Source: Brugia malayi (Eukaryota > Nematoda > Chromadorea > Rhabditida > Onchocercidae). Taken from it: a DNA stretch of 64,000 bases. Below the pieces are notes generated by a model. It had not been told where the DNA came from, made no database searches, and saw nothing but the letters and a program-made list of their open reading frames with translations. The DNA lies in assembly GCF_000002995.4 (NCBI RefSeq), contig NW_025062479.1:9849721-9913720 (forward strand), in the 5' to 3' direction. Below, one piece after another: positions 33,951 to 48,722 of the stretch (position 1 is its first letter; every line of letters begins with the position of its first letter). The translations under genes were made by a program, and so were the position numbers.

Positions 33951-34498
33951 TGAACTGTTGAGCAGTTGAAAATAAAAGAGGACCTAGAGTGAAACAATAC
34001 TGTCAGAAAAACAGAGGATAAATTAACTGACTTATTACAAGACAACATGAAAGTGCCGAAAAACTCCATTCAGTATGACTGAAGAAAAATGTCGTTTAAC
34101 CTGCAAAACATTTAAATCATGAGAATGCCAATTTCTTCTGCCTCTCCATTCTTTCTTTCTAAAATGCTATATATACCTTCCTGCATTCTGCTCATAACTA
34201 AAACAAGAAAATTCTGAAACTCGAAAGAACTCTATTCTAAATAGAATATAAGATGTATATATCCATCAGCATACAAATGTTCTCCAAATTAATAATTAAT
34301 ACACTTATTTATAACATAAAATACTAACGCACTTTCCAGTTCTCTAGAAAAAACACAAAATCATTTGATAACAAAAGGATTAATGCTTTTACGTTACATT
34401 TTCGACATATGAAATCAATGTACAAGAAGTCACGAAATGCTATATATACGTTTTTTTTCACAAAATCAACACCTGCAATAGTCTCACGTCAATTAAAT

Positions 34499-37400
34499 TT
34501 AATACAAATCCAAAAATGCAAACAGTTCTTTCGGCACAATTTTTTTGTAAACGGTCTTCAGCCAGTTTCGTCGCACAGCATTCGCGGCAAGACCCATAAG
34601 TGTAAGGTATCGACCTGGAAAATAGCAAAGCTTTGAAGTTCCGTACAAGCTAGAATAATTTAACTTCGCATTTAGTTAAGATGAAAGATGAAGTCTTCGG
34701 AAATTTTTGAAAGATAAACAACTCTTCCAAAAACATTATTTCAGGATTACCAGAACATAGGTCAAAACTGGTCAGTCGAATTTGAAAAAGTCATATAATT
34801 TATTTGATAATAATCTCTAGTCTGCTGGTTATTGATATGAATGCAAAACGAAACGATTTTTGTAAATTTTATTTTAAAGGCATGATAATATGTCGAAATA
34901 AAATAACATCAGCAGCACATATCATCATTTATTAAATAAATAAAGCGCTTAAGCTATTTGCAAAATATAAATAAATAAAGCAAACCCAATTTGAGAAGCC
35001 TAAATGCACGAGGCAGCGTCTCTGAGATTAACTCCAAACATGTGTCGTTTTCTTTGTTACGAGCTAGGAGTGTTGCACCGTTTTGGAGCAATAGTTTGAT
35101 GACACTCTGTCTCGGATTATTACTCAACAAAACTGTATGCAATGGAGTGTTACCTAAAATACATTTGGAATCAAAAATTTTGGAATCTTTGGTATATTTG
35201 GAATCAAAAAGTCCAAATAAAGCACAGGTTTGAAATTGATAAATGGTTAGCCTTAATTATATTTCAGACTTTTAAAACAACTAGAAATTGCAATTTTTTC
35301 TGACAGGATAACTCAACATACCCAACGAATTTTTCGTGTTTACATCGATTCCATTGTCGATAAGCATCGTAATTACACATGCACATGGGAAACGTGTTGT
35401 TAATGGCTTGTCGATATCATGGCAAGCAGCATGAAGAGGATATAAATTCAGGCATTTCGAAACTAGTATTAAACGTGTAACGATATTTGATAAAGCAATA
35501 TCAAAATCTTTTTCATCAGTATCCGTTTCTAAATTTACTGTTAGTTTGCTGTCATTATGAGAGAGACGTCGAATCTGAAATACACTGTATGCCTTTACAA
35601 CAAAATAAGAGATTCCTAAAAATGTTCACGCATTTCTTGCAATAGATGTTTTGAATGTAAACCTTGCGAGACAAAACTTCGAGAAAAAAATCGAGAAATT
35701 ACTCTATAAGCTACATTTCCACTATAAGTTCTTTTCAAAAATTTTGAATTTTTTGCTTGATTGCTTTATTGCATAAAAGCCCATTCTGTATTTTGTACCC
35801 AAGCTGTACTCAAACCACGTTTAACACTTCAAACTTTACTACTCTTCATCAGCCGTAACTGACGTTGACACTATTCACACTACTTGATGATAGATGGCAA
35901 AAAATAAATACCGACCAAAAGAATCAGCTGAAGGGATGCAAGCATCAAGAAATTAGAGCACCGAATATCGTCACCTGGTTCTTCGAAAATTTCATCTGTC
36001 TTAATTTTCATACCGCTACTATTGAATCTAAAAATAAGAAATTCAAGATGAAAAGGCAAAAATTATAACAAATTACTAAGGGCAGAAACAAAGCACAGCT
36101 TCCAATGCGATTTTGTATTTAATTTCATAAGAGGCAATTTAAGATTTTAACTCAGCCTAACATCTCTCTCTCTCTTGACCCTAAACTAAGATGACCAAAA
36201 TTCTATAAATTTGTTAATAATTTTTAAAAACACAAAACATCTTAGTCAGCTACCAAATCTGGAAATTATTACACCTAAAAAAATATTTAAAATAAAATGA
36301 TACACAAAGTTATAACCTCTCCAGCTCAAAAACAGTTTTATCTAGTACATCCATTAGGTATTTACGAGAAAGTGGAGTAACACGCACGCCATCTACATTA
36401 GCAATTATGATTCCTTCGTTCACCATTAATATAAATGTGTCAATGAATGCTCCAATTGTGGAAACAGTTGAAGGATGCAATGCGCAAAGATGTTTTTGCT
36501 AAATTAATGTTTTTATATTTGGTTCTGCTATAAAATTCACATTTCCTCCAGTTACAAGTTTCCAAATTGAATTATTAGAATCCTTTTGAAAAGCTAACAA
36601 GCAATTAATAGTAAAATACGTCACCTATCACAACTCTATTAGAAGAAGCCTTACAATCTTAATCGTCATTTATTGGTAAATTTATTAGTGAACAATGATC
36701 CATAGAATACTACAATTCTGTCGGAAATCATAGCCTTGAATATTATCTCAAGCAGTTAAAATCAATTTGAAAGTTGCGATGAAATTACCAACTTGAAGAT
36801 CGAGTGCATGCAACCACAACTGAAAGCATCGATTTGTTTCACCCAAATCACAGTATACAGCACCACGGTAACGTATAAAATAATGTGTTTCGTGGTGATC
36901 TCCACCGATGATTCTTTCTCGCATGATTAATGCCTGAAGTTATTGGTCAAACAAACAATGAAAAGCGAAGGCAATTAGCTTCATTCTAAATCTATACCTG
37001 CATTCTGATTGCATCAGGATCACCAATTACACGACGTACGTCATCAGCTGTGTCAATTTCGAATAAATCATCATAAACATGGAGAGCAGTACGCACGCGC
37101 AGTGGTTCACCATAATTAACCGCTTCAAACCAAACACGTATAGCATTACTTAAATCCATCTTTTTATCCACCAAAGTAGCACCATATAACTAAAACAGAA
37201 TTATGAAAACAATATGCAACGTGTGCAATTAAGAAAAAAAAAATTGTGAATGTAATTTCCGAAAAACTCTAAATAATGCCTGAATAACATTAGGTAACAA
37301 AACACGTTTAATTTTTTCAGCACTAAATAACCATGAAACATCCCAAATCGGTAACATACTATGAACAAAAGCAAAAGGGGATGTGTAAGAACTTCCACCT

Positions 37401-38602
37401 CGTTATGTGCCTATTTTTCTTAAGCGGAAATGTTATGTTTTTAGAACTTATTATTCAGAAAGACTTTTAAACAAACTTTTAATGTGTCTCTTATCTCCTG
37501 GGCCGTAGCTACAGCAGATAATGACTGGAGAACATCTTCATGTCCAGCTAGTGCACCACATTCCACAGGCGTCATATTACATCCATCTTTGACATTTTTT
37601 GCACCAGCTTTTAATAACATGCATATAATTTCATTAGAACCAGCCTCCGCAGCGTCATGCATTGCTGTGTTCCCTGAAATGACCATTCATGGCCGTTAAA
37701 TATTTTAGCGAAAATCATTAATGAATTTGGAAAAAAAGTATGTTTAGCAAGAAAGTAATATCAATATTCATGGAAAAATTACCCCTCAACGATGCACGAC
37801 ACGGATCAGCACCATGTTTCAGCAATAGGTATACGATATCAGCTCGCATTTTAAAACAAGCAATCATCAGCGGTGTATGCCCATGTCGATTAGCCAATTC
37901 AACACCAGCCCCTTTTTTCACCAGATAATGAACTAAATAAGTATTGTAGGTCAAACGATACTTGTTATAAATAAGGATGAAGGATGATAACTAAGTAAAG
38001 AGAGAAGTGATTAATACCTATGTCGTAGTGACCATCATAGCATGCGCCTCGTAAAGGAGAACTATTCGATTGCGTTGTCTGATTGATATCTGCACCAGCT
38101 TCTTCAACAAGGTATCGAACAACATCTATATGCCCTGCAGCTGCTGCAACCCACAAAACTGGCGCTCGAGCTAAATTTAGATCACTTTCTTTTTTTTTTT
38201 TTTTAAAAAGGGACAAAATTCTGAATAAATTATCTGATAAGACCACTTATAAAATTATAATGAACAAACATCATACTCACGATGATTGAATTCCTCATAA
38301 CCTATTATTTTCTTTCAGTAATTCTGAATAATAAATTATTTCCAGAAACGAAAAAGAGGTAGTGAGAAGAAACGAATACGAGAACAGTACAACAACGTGT
38401 TCAAACATGCCATCATCAAATTAATGTTATGTAAAACTGACGGATAATTTCACCATCAAATATAACTGTCCCCGTAGCTGAGATATCTGCGCCCTTTTCC
38501 AGCTGCAAAGAGAGATTCAGTTTTAATAACCGATAAGATTACCAAATTATCAGCGAGAATATAAAAATATAAGATCCTATGAAAGACAATACAAGAACTA
38601 CT

Positions 38603-38636
<34 letters not shown>

Positions 38637-38865
38637 AGTTAATAAGCTCAGAATATTTGAGTAGAAGAAAGATTACCAAATATTTTACAACATCAAGATG
38701 ACCATTTCGCGCTGCGATAACAAGTGGTGGAGTTTGCAATTCTTCTGATGATATACAGTGATGAAGCCATTCGTCTGATCGATCTTCCAAAAAAATACGC
38801 AAACGTCGTAAATTACCATCTCGTGCAGCATTGAATACAACAACTCGATACACATCCGGATTCAT
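34499..38865 (-). CDS. fem-1: FEM-1, ankyrin-repeat CUL2 substrate receptor
   Basis: Eleven exons, 5' to 3' on the minus strand (38865-38677, 38502-38442, 38170-38018, 37932-37783, 37673-37477, 37189-36998, 36933-36793, 36498-36317, 35584-35322, 35153-34986, 34614-34499), join in frame to 603 residues, near the usual 600-670. FEM-1 proteins are substrate receptors of CUL2/Elongin ubiquitin ligases; in C. elegans FEM-1 promotes male fate by targeting TRA-1. The N-terminal ankyrin block shows PPLVIAARNGHLDVVKYL, WVAAAAGHIDVVRYLVE, SSPLRGACYDGHYDI, RHGHTPLMIA and GNTAMHDAAEAGSNEI. A central TPR-like region follows (LVDKKMDLSNAI, LIMRERIIGGDH, YFIRYRGAVYCDLG), then two more ankyrins (YPLHAACHD, NTPLHTVLL). 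The last exon, YLTLMGLAANAVRRN with the final LFAFLDLY, matches the VHL-box end of the family. Confidence 0.95.
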
Positions 38866-40424
38866 TCCGTACACGGCAACAAACAAACAGACCGCCCAGC
38901 AAGTTAACAAAAAATGTCAATTTTCACCGCACCTTTCTGATACTTTAAGCAACTCTTAATCCCACCTCTATGAATCTCTTCGTGTCACATGATTTTTACG
39001 CGGTATGCGTCTCAATCTCGATATTCTCTCCAAGACTTGTCAGCTTTCTCCGAGATTTCCTGAATAATTGATTTTATCATCACTGAAAATATCTTACTAT
39101 GTCATAATAAACGATAATTTGATGAAAAAATAAATATGTAATCATTTGTGATGTATATGATAATATAATATAACGATAAGGCTTATTGTCTTGGAATTCG
39201 AATTCATTTGTTATTTACTTTATAAATGCACAATTATTTATTGTTTATCGATATCATTTCTCATTTGTAGCACGAAAACAAACCGAAAAAAGAAAAAAGC
39301 AGGAAAAAAGCCAAAAAAGAAAACAAGAAATATTCATATCGATAGGTATGTATCATTTCTATTTTATATGCTTAATTCTAGACAATTGTAGATATCTTCT
39401 TTGTCTGGAAAATGCAAAAAAGGTATGTGCAATAATTTAATAGTAAAGAAGTAATAAGCAATATATAATTAATATGAAGTTAATCTATAATAATAACAAA
39501 TCATTGATCCGGAATAAACACTGTTCAAATGACAGAGTAAAACACATGAAATTTGTTAAGTGATTAGAATCCTCGGTCAAAATAAAAAAAAAGAAAGAAA
39601 AGTTTTGGGAAAGAATAATATGAATAAGAATTAAAGATGAATAACTTTAATTATTTTTTGTTCCAGCAATTAATTGATTTATAAATGAGCTCTAAATTTT
39701 TTTAAATTTAATTTCATCACAGAGTATAAAAAAACACAAAACAGTTATTAATAACAAAATTATAATTGGTGTTTAACGTTACTGCTGCAACAATTAATTT
39801 TAGAATAACAATTTTTTAGAATGTTTATCATTATTGGTAATCGCAATTATCACTTACATTTTGATCAACTAGACATTCATAATTTGTTCGAGGGATTATT
39901 GCTATGTACATTCAAGTCATTCTGATGTATTTTTATCCAGTCATCATCATATTATCACAACTATCACATATGCTATATTTGGAATTGCTCATTTTGATAA
40001 CCATTATCAGTCCAACATAAAACACGAAAAAAAAGCTATAAGCAATTCAGAATATTACAATGATTGCTGATGATAAGGTTGTTGATTCAACAATAATTGA
40101 TCGTTTCAATTCTGTTTCATTCTATTAATCGTTGACTCTAAATTGTTGTTGTAATACTATTTGTTAATTTAAGTATTATCTGTTCACACTACATGCTTAT
40201 TAAACATCAATAAAAAAAATTGGAAATTTTCAAATTTGATTTTTTTAGATTCAGGATTTTAAATTTAGACAATGATACAGTTTATCTATGTCAAAATAAT
40301 CAATTTTTTAAAAAATAAGAAAATTAAAATTTTCAATGGAAAAAATTTTTTATCCCAATTTTTTCCAACAATTTTTATTACAATTGACGAAGGATATTTA
40401 AAATTCGAGCTATCCTTTTTTCTT

Positions 40425-40480
40425 TATATATATATATATATAAGATTTATATATATATATATATATATATAAATCTTTGC
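40425..40480. repeat. (AT)n hairpin flanked by AAGATTTA / TAAATCTT
   Basis: Two runs of alternating AT flank and include AAGATTTATA, and the complement TATAAATCTT closes the second run, so the whole segment can fold on itself. Confidence 0.7.
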
Positions 40481-43400
40481 TAATGTATTTTTTACACCAA
40501 CCATCATTTAATGTTTCTAATTAGTACGCATTTTTTAAATAGATAATAATCAATAGAAATTATATGAATGTAAAATTGATGAAAATCATTTCAATTAAAA
40601 TATCGTTTACTGACCATTATAATTCTTTGTCTCATCCAATTAACTGACCAACCACTGTTCTCCATGCTAATTGAATTGCATAAGCGTAAAGGATTGTAAG
40701 CTATAGATGAAATTTGAATGATTATTGCTCTAATATCCTTTATTGCGTTTATAATAAAAAGTCAATTCTTGGAATATTTTTCAGGGAATGCATATATCAT
40801 ATCTGATTTTAAAATGAACAGATATTATTTATATGGAACAGTTGTTTTCATATTTGATGCGAACTTTTTTGCGAAAATTGTCCAATTAAAATTTTTAAAT
40901 TCAAAAAAAAAAAAAAAAAAAAAAACTGTGATAGATTTTGCGATCGAATTTTTTTCCTATTTTATAATATCTGCATATTTAAACTTCAAATATTGTAGCA
41001 TATCTAATTTAAATATTTCAAATTATGTTCTAAGGAATAGTTACCACATTCTTCCCTCTCTCTCCGTCTCTATCAGTTATCACCTTAGTCTTTTCGTAAA
41101 TTAATTTAGAGTAGTATTAATAATTTAGCTTCAAATCTTTCATTATTTTGCACATTTCACTTATTTAATTAGTTGTGTGAGAAATTTTTGCAAATATACT
41201 GCTCATTGTGAACTGAAAGTGAAATATTTATTATAACATCGCAAGATTATTTTGACAGGTGAAAAGTTCATTTCAAATAAATTCTTTCTGACGTTTAAAC
41301 TTGACAAGATTTGCAAATTATATATAATTTTTTTTTTTTCTTTTGAGATTCAACTAAAATTTGGAAAATCTTTTCTTCTTATTGACTTCAAAAAAAATTG
41401 AGTTTGCAATAATAATCAACGATTATCAACAAACATACGCCGATGGTATGTAATAATAACATTCCATAGTTTATTATGATTTGATTTACCTTTATGTAAA
41501 TTACTGATAAGAATACAACCTGTAAGATTTTAAAAAAAGGTAAAAGAAAAATAAAATTTTTAGATGAACAATCCACACATAGTATGAAATCGAAATAATA
41601 ATGATAAATGGAATCGTTGATCCTCAGTGATGCAACAATTTAAGAACAAAGCTCTCAATTATCATAAATCAAAGTTTTTTTCCCCTTTAAATTACTTCTC
41701 TGAAAAATTTTCGATTGCAAACATCAGGTAGTTTTACAGTGTGAATAGTGAAAAATGTGCTATAGTAGAAAGAAAGAATCGAAAGAATTAATTCAGTAGT
41801 ATAGAAAATATTTAGCACAGTTTATTTCAAATAGTAATTTGAATATTATTGAATTGATTAATGAATTATTTCGCATATAAATTATCATATGAATAGTTGT
41901 TTACATGTATCGTTGAAAATGTAACAATTTCTTGTTAATTTGTTAATTAAGCTAATTATTTGCATGAAAAGATGGAAGATATAATCTATTCTGAATTATA
42001 GATTAAAATGTAAGACTTTGCAGAAATTTTGTTTTTTTTTTTTTTTTTTTTTTTTTTTTGTTTTGATTTTATTTTTATTTAATTCACATTTATGCGAGTA
42101 AAATTGGAAACAGTTTTATTTTTACCATAAATAAGAGCAAGTTTGAAGATTGCAATTGGTGCTGATGGATCATAGAGATCAGTAGTAGATGAACACCTGG
42201 CAGGAGTCTAAAGCCGATGAAAATGATGGATGACTGGAAGAGGCGCTAAGTGGAAAACTTCCGATACCGATCATATTATGGCTTGATGAGAGAAGGCGTG
42301 GTCGTATTTCCTATCCGTTATCCGGATGTTATCAACTCTTATCTGCATTGTTAGAATTACGACTGAGTGTACCTATTCACAGATGAAGCTTGCTGAGTTG
42401 ACAATATTTTAGTCGCTCATATCGTTATTGTCGTATATTTACTAAACAGATCAGCATATTACCTTTACCTCAACGAACTCTTTCATACTGTTATCATTCA
42501 TGGAGCAAAAAGATGACGCAACAAGTACTTTCTATGCCGATTATTTCATCGACTATGGCAAATGTTTGTTGTTTTCAATTTTTGAAAGAATATGTAAAAT
42601 TTTTAAAATTAATGGATAAAAATGGAATCAGTTTCTTTTTTTTTAAAAAAAAATTGAAATTTATCGTTAATATATGTTACTGATAGCTCATGAAAAAGCT
42701 TTAAAGTAAATAACAATACATCAGAAAGAAAAGAGCAAAACTGAGATGAATGAGTGAAATGAATTCGCTTAAACAATTTTAAATAAGATGGGAGAAATGA
42801 AATGAAAAAGCTAACGATTTCTTCCCTTACTTTTAATTCATTACTTAATTAATTTCCTTAATAGCTTTTATTTTCTCTTTTCATATATTCTGCATAAAAA
42901 TATTATCATTTATTGTCGACTAATTCATTTTCTATAAACGGATTCACAGATTTCTCCATTTGACGACCATTCCTGTTTTGAAAAAAAAAAAGTTGTAAGA
43001 GCTAATTAGTAATTTGAATGATTATTGTATTGTGTGCATCATACAGATAGCTTATTTGCAATGAATAAATTTCGGCTATCTTTGATAATTTTTGAAATTT
43101 TCGAGTTGTTTTTAATTATCCATCATTACAGTTAATTTTTTCTGATTCATAGGCAAAAGGAAAAAAAGTATGGTAAATTATTCAAAATTGAATTTTATAC
43201 AAATTCATCGCATCAAAAATTATACCATATTGAATGAAACAATTTTTAATCTGTTCCGTTTTTCTTCTCCTTGTTACATTTTCAAAAATTTCCATTCTTC
43301 TAATTAAGCTGTGACAATAATCAAATTGATGTTTCATATATCATTTTGAATATTATCATAATATCACAAAGATGAGGTAAAATTTGCAGATGTAAATAAT

Positions 43401-46400
43401 CGCCAGTGAATAATAAAAGAAAACCATTGTAGACAATATAAGTTCATGAAGGAAGCGCTTCAATAAAGTCAATTTCAGCAATTCAAGAGATCATTTTGAC
43501 ATATTCGCCCCGAAAACTAACAACTTTTTTTTGTTTAGAACAATTTTAGAGACGATGTGATAGTTTGTTCTTAACAAACTCTCAAAAGAGAATAGCAAAA
43601 TTGAATTGAACCAGAGAAGTAATAGCTCATTATTTTGAAGAGAATTTCAAAATCTTGAGTTAAATTTAAATTGCTTATTATATAACAGATGAATGTGATC
43701 AGTGATCGAATACGACTAAATTTTCAAATCTTGAGAAGTGATAAATAACTCAAATAAAGTTAAACTTATCATAGCGGAAGCAAATTTCTCGTGTAAAAAT
43801 CGAAAAAAAAAAACCGAATATGAAATGTAAGATTTGTAATAAAATAAATAGATAATATCAAGTTTCAGCTTATCATATTATCACAATATTAAATTATAAG
43901 CTAATATTTTGATCAGATTAGATTAACAAATATACTGATGACTTTGTACAATACTGATAACTTTATACATGCATAAGTTTACACTGATTCCATTTGCTAT
44001 ATTGTGCATACATAAGGTAAGTAAACATGAAAAGTACTTGATAGAAAATTGAAATATAACAAATCAAGGTGAAAATATCGATAACACTGATGTAAAAATG
44101 ATTATTCATATATAAGCTATAATAACTATGTTGAAATAATATTACGATTAGTTTTCTATCACGTTCTACACCTGTGGTATCTCAATAGAATGTTAATATG
44201 TTTTAGGTTTAATAATTGCTGTCAATATAACTCTCTCTTCCTTTTCTTTTTCATTCCTTTCTCTTACCTTGGAAATAAACGAGAAAGCGAGAGAGGGAAA
44301 GAAGGAAAAAAGATTAGCTAAATATAATTACAAAATATCATCTTTATATTAATATCTTTCCTGCATTTTTTCTTTTTTCTTATCTTTTTCCATTTCAATT
44401 AATTTTTATTTTTTAAAAAAGGAAAGAATTTTATAGCTTGCTTAAATTTTGCAAATAATAATATAATGATCAGTCTGAAAGAAATATCAAATGATTTAAA
44501 TATTATGCGTAAAATGTAAATTAAATATGAAAATGGACTGATTGCTAGATCGATGGGAAGAATGAATTGATCGGCGCCAATGGTATATGCTATATTTTAT
44601 ATTAGATAGAATTCATTACATTCATTTGGCCATCAGTTGAAATGAATCAAACAGGATTCGTAACCCTTTCGAGTACTTATAAAGTATGATGAGAAGAAAC
44701 AGGAAGATAGGGGGAGGCAAGGCGGTAATGATATGTGAAGTGAAAGGGCGGGGGATTGTCACGGATTGTCGCACTATGCTTTCCATTTTTACATTCCCAA
44801 GGTCCTCCTCTCTCTTCCTTCGTCTTCATTATCAATTTTCCCTCGCCTTTTCATTCAGATGTCTCAATTTTCATACAATGAAAATTTCAAATGTTTTCTG
44901 TTTCCTTCATTTCTACCCACAAATAAGAATAACCCGTAGGTGAAATGTTTTTTTTTCCATTTGTCATATGCGATACAATAGTATTACTCATTAACCACAT
45001 CAATCAATTTTATTCTTTTCTCGTTAACTAATTTGTAAAGTTGTCATTTTTTTTTTTTGTTTTGTTTTATTTGTTATCTTTCATTTCTTTCTTTTTTTTC
45101 ACTTTTCTTTCTATTCATTCTAGTACATTACAGAAGTTTCATATTCTCGGAAAAATAAGGAAAAAAGACTGCTTTATCAGAAAAACTAATGGGCACATTG
45201 ATGTCAAAAATGTCTCACAAAGTAATGAACATTTGTATTAACTATAATTATTGCAATTGGGATGATTTGATGTATTCTTTGGAAAAAAACAAAACATGCT
45301 ATTTTGAGAAGTTTCTAATATTTTTAAAAGCTGCTTCGATATTTTATAAGTTGTACTTTTGGCCTAGGAATGATTTCTAATGATATCAAAAATTATGTAA
45401 TTCTATTCTTTCGATTATGGATGCCATTTTTAATGTGAATTGAAAAACTATCGATTAAAATTTAATCGCAATGTCCTTATTAACTTCAAAACTGATCACT
45501 GGCGTATTCAATAGAATATTTGCTATCTTTATTGATTCCAGAAAAATTTCCAATTTCTTTCTTCACAGAATGGATTAGAATTAATTTCATCTCTATATAC
45601 GAAAAATTTTGCTTTTAAATTCTTAATTAGCAAAAAATGATCTCTGATTTAGTGAACACGTTAGTGCAAAGATATTTCAAGAAATTCAAATCTTTTTTGT
45701 TTTTATCTCATTTATATAGTAATTTTATCCTTTTCAATTTTTAAACTGATCTAAAAGCTAGAGAATTTCCACCTTCCTAAATCTTAATTTTAACTAAGGT
45801 TAATTTAAGTTCGTGGCTTAGTGAGAAATTTCTTCAAAAATTTGCCGTTTTGTAAGGGACCGAGCAAATAAATGTATATGAAATTTGCTAAGTGAATAAT
45901 GGCGAGATTTGATAACGATTACTCAAAAATACTTCTTATTATTACAACAAGAAGAAAGTAGTAGGATCCGGAATGAAATTGAAAGATGAATTAAAATAAG
46001 CTTTTGATAACAATTGCTCATTCTTATATAAATCTCTTCCTGAAACTTTTCGATCCTTTCTTTCTGACGATTCTCACTTACGCTTCCTTAAAGTTTTTCT
46101 TTTCTCTATATTTCATAATAGTTGTGTATCTCTTCATATTGTTCTATTTCCGTATGTTACCAATTAACGACTAATGATCGATGTCACAAGCTATTAATCG
46201 TAGGAAATTCAAAAAATACTACGATCGATATCTGAAAAAAAGTGTTCGATTTTTTTGATAACAATTGTTCATTCCTAATTTTACATTTATACTATTTTCC
46301 AACAAATTATAAATTTTTCCACAAAAATTATCACATAAATGAAGCATGTTAGATACATACGAAAGGAGAACCAATCAATTAATTAGTTCTAATTAAAAAT

Positions 46401-48640
46401 TTTTTCATGCAGCATTTTTACACATTTCTTTTAAAGAATTAGGAAGCAAGAATAAGTTAATTAATTACGATATGGCAGATTAGAAATCCCACCTAATTAA
46501 AATTATCCATTATTGTTGAATCATTGTTATGGAATGTATGTTTAATGTAAAATCGTTTGAATTGGAATGAATGAATCAATGAAATCTGAAATATCCTTTA
46601 AATTAATATTGTATGTCTGACATCTGATTACTTTTTGAATTATAACAATAATTTATTCTTTTTATTGTCGTTATCAAAGTTTTTTTTTTTTCAATTCTTT
46701 AAATTCTTTTTATTTATTTAATATCAGTAGTGGCGAATTATTCAGAGCTACTTAAGATGATAAATGGCGCAAAGGTCATCGGTCACTCATTTCTTTTTCT
46801 TATCGGTGCACAAATCTGGATGTCACGAATGATCTTACTTGATATTCATACTGATTGTACAGGTACATTAACAGCGATATGATCAAGTTAAGTGTTTATT
46901 TACCGGATATAAAATAGTGACATGAGATGACATCTGTGAGCAGCTGGTGCTGGTACTCGCGGTACACCAGTAGTAGTAGTAGTAGTGGTAGTGGTAGGTA
47001 GTTGGTCGTATGATCGTGGTGCAACGAGACGGGATATAAGCCGAAGGAGGGAATGCAAAGATATTTGATGGTCATCAGCAACAGTCATACATACCCAACA
47101 TAATGATTCCCGTCCCATTCCCACATCGTGGGTGGCTGAGTGGATGGGTTGGTTCATTTAAGATTGCTGACCGAGATATTTTCTGAATTTTCTATCTTCC
47201 TTCTCACACTTTTGGTATCTTCCCCATTCTGCATCCCCTCCTTCTACCTCTCCCCCGTCCTTCTTTCCCCTTTCCCCTCACCCGCGTGCATTTTGTCCTC
47301 TGTTGATCATATGCATGCTCATTTTGAATTACTATTTCAAATCTCACGGTAGAAGAGCTAGTGCCACACACGTATATACATATAAATATATGTATATATA
47401 TACACTACACGGTTATACATACATGTAAACATTATTCTTACTGTCATTTATAATCATCGAGAGTCTCTGGTCATTTGCTACTATAACACTTTATATTTAT
47501 TCATTTGCATGCACTATTGCATGTTGTATGCTGCATGCTAATATCGTTAAATAATCCATTTTACTTACTCATAAATATTTGTGCATTTTTTTGTTTAAAA
47601 AGCATTCAATCATTTTCTGAAGCAAATACTTCCGATACTTTAATTTTTGCAAATTACGATATGTGGTAATTGTTGCAGAATGATTTTTTTACCACTTCCT
47701 GCTTTATAGCTTCTTTTAAAAGTCTATTATTTAAATAATTAAAATCTGGCAATTAATCTTTTTTTATTAAAATTATTATTACCAGTCAGCGAACGTAGCA
47801 TTGCTTTATTTCTGCCACTATTTTTATAAATTATCTGTATTTTTAATTTCAAACTTTTCATGAATTCGATTTTTAATAATATATTGGTTAATTAGCTCAT
47901 ACTGAGTTTTTTGTTAATTTCTTTTGGATTTTAAATTAATAACAGCACAATTTTATTAGCAAATTGTTTATGCAATATGATACTATTTTTGCCATAACTT
48001 TATACAAGGTAGGATTCCACATTATACTGAAAGTTAAGAAATAGATCATTAAAGTTTTAATTAAGATCTGATCTAAAAATGAATAATTGAAATGAAGTTT
48101 ATGAAATTTATGAAAACATTTGTCATGCTTGCAGAATGAATAATAAAATTAACCGTATTTCATTTTTGTAAGGTAAGAGATAAAGCTTCATTCCTTCGCT
48201 TTCATTTTTTCACCGCAAATTTTCTTTCCAATATTTTCCAATTACAAATTTAATTCAGAGATTCATACAAAACAATATTTTAGTAAATTAATTAATCAAT
48301 CAATTCTAATTCTTTCTTTCCAATCATTCATACGAAAAGATTTCTCTTAATTTGCAAATGGCAATCTTTACATTAACCATTCATTATCGATTCCCAGATG
48401 CATATTCTAATTTACCTTAGAATTAGTTAAGAAATTCATATTTCTTCTTTTCCTTATAAAATTACTTCTTTAAAATTCAATTTAATGAATTGAATTTAAT
48501 TTCTCAAAATTATCTTTTCTTAAGAAAGCTTTTTTATAACTTGAAGCAAATTTTCCTAACGAAATGCTTTAAGTCTTTTTTCTCTTTTTTCATCTTTATT
48601 TAGAAGTTTTACTTAATATAAGAAAAACGAAAAGGGAAAT

Positions 48641-48722
48641 TTCATTATTACTCTAATTGCCATATTACACTATTATTGTAATTGATTTTCTTTAATTTGA
48701 AGAGAATAAAATATGCCAAAAA
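48641..48722. repeat. Direct repeat of about 80 bp, copy 1
   Basis: This segment recurs at 49440-49520 in the same orientation with about four substitutions. It starts TTCATTATTACTCTAATTGC and ends near AAAATATGCCAAAAA. The two copies are separated by about 0.8 kb. Confidence 0.85.

Larger units (their letters stand above)
31464..34498. other. Convergent intergenic region between cmk-1 and fem-1
   Basis: About 3 kb contains the two facing 3' ends. It holds an exact 52-bp direct repeat (32443 and 33409) and two strong hairpins near 33590-33653 and 33907-33950, listed separately. The sequence is less AT-skewed than the other gaps, and open frames across it have no recognisable protein content. 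Confidence 0.55.
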
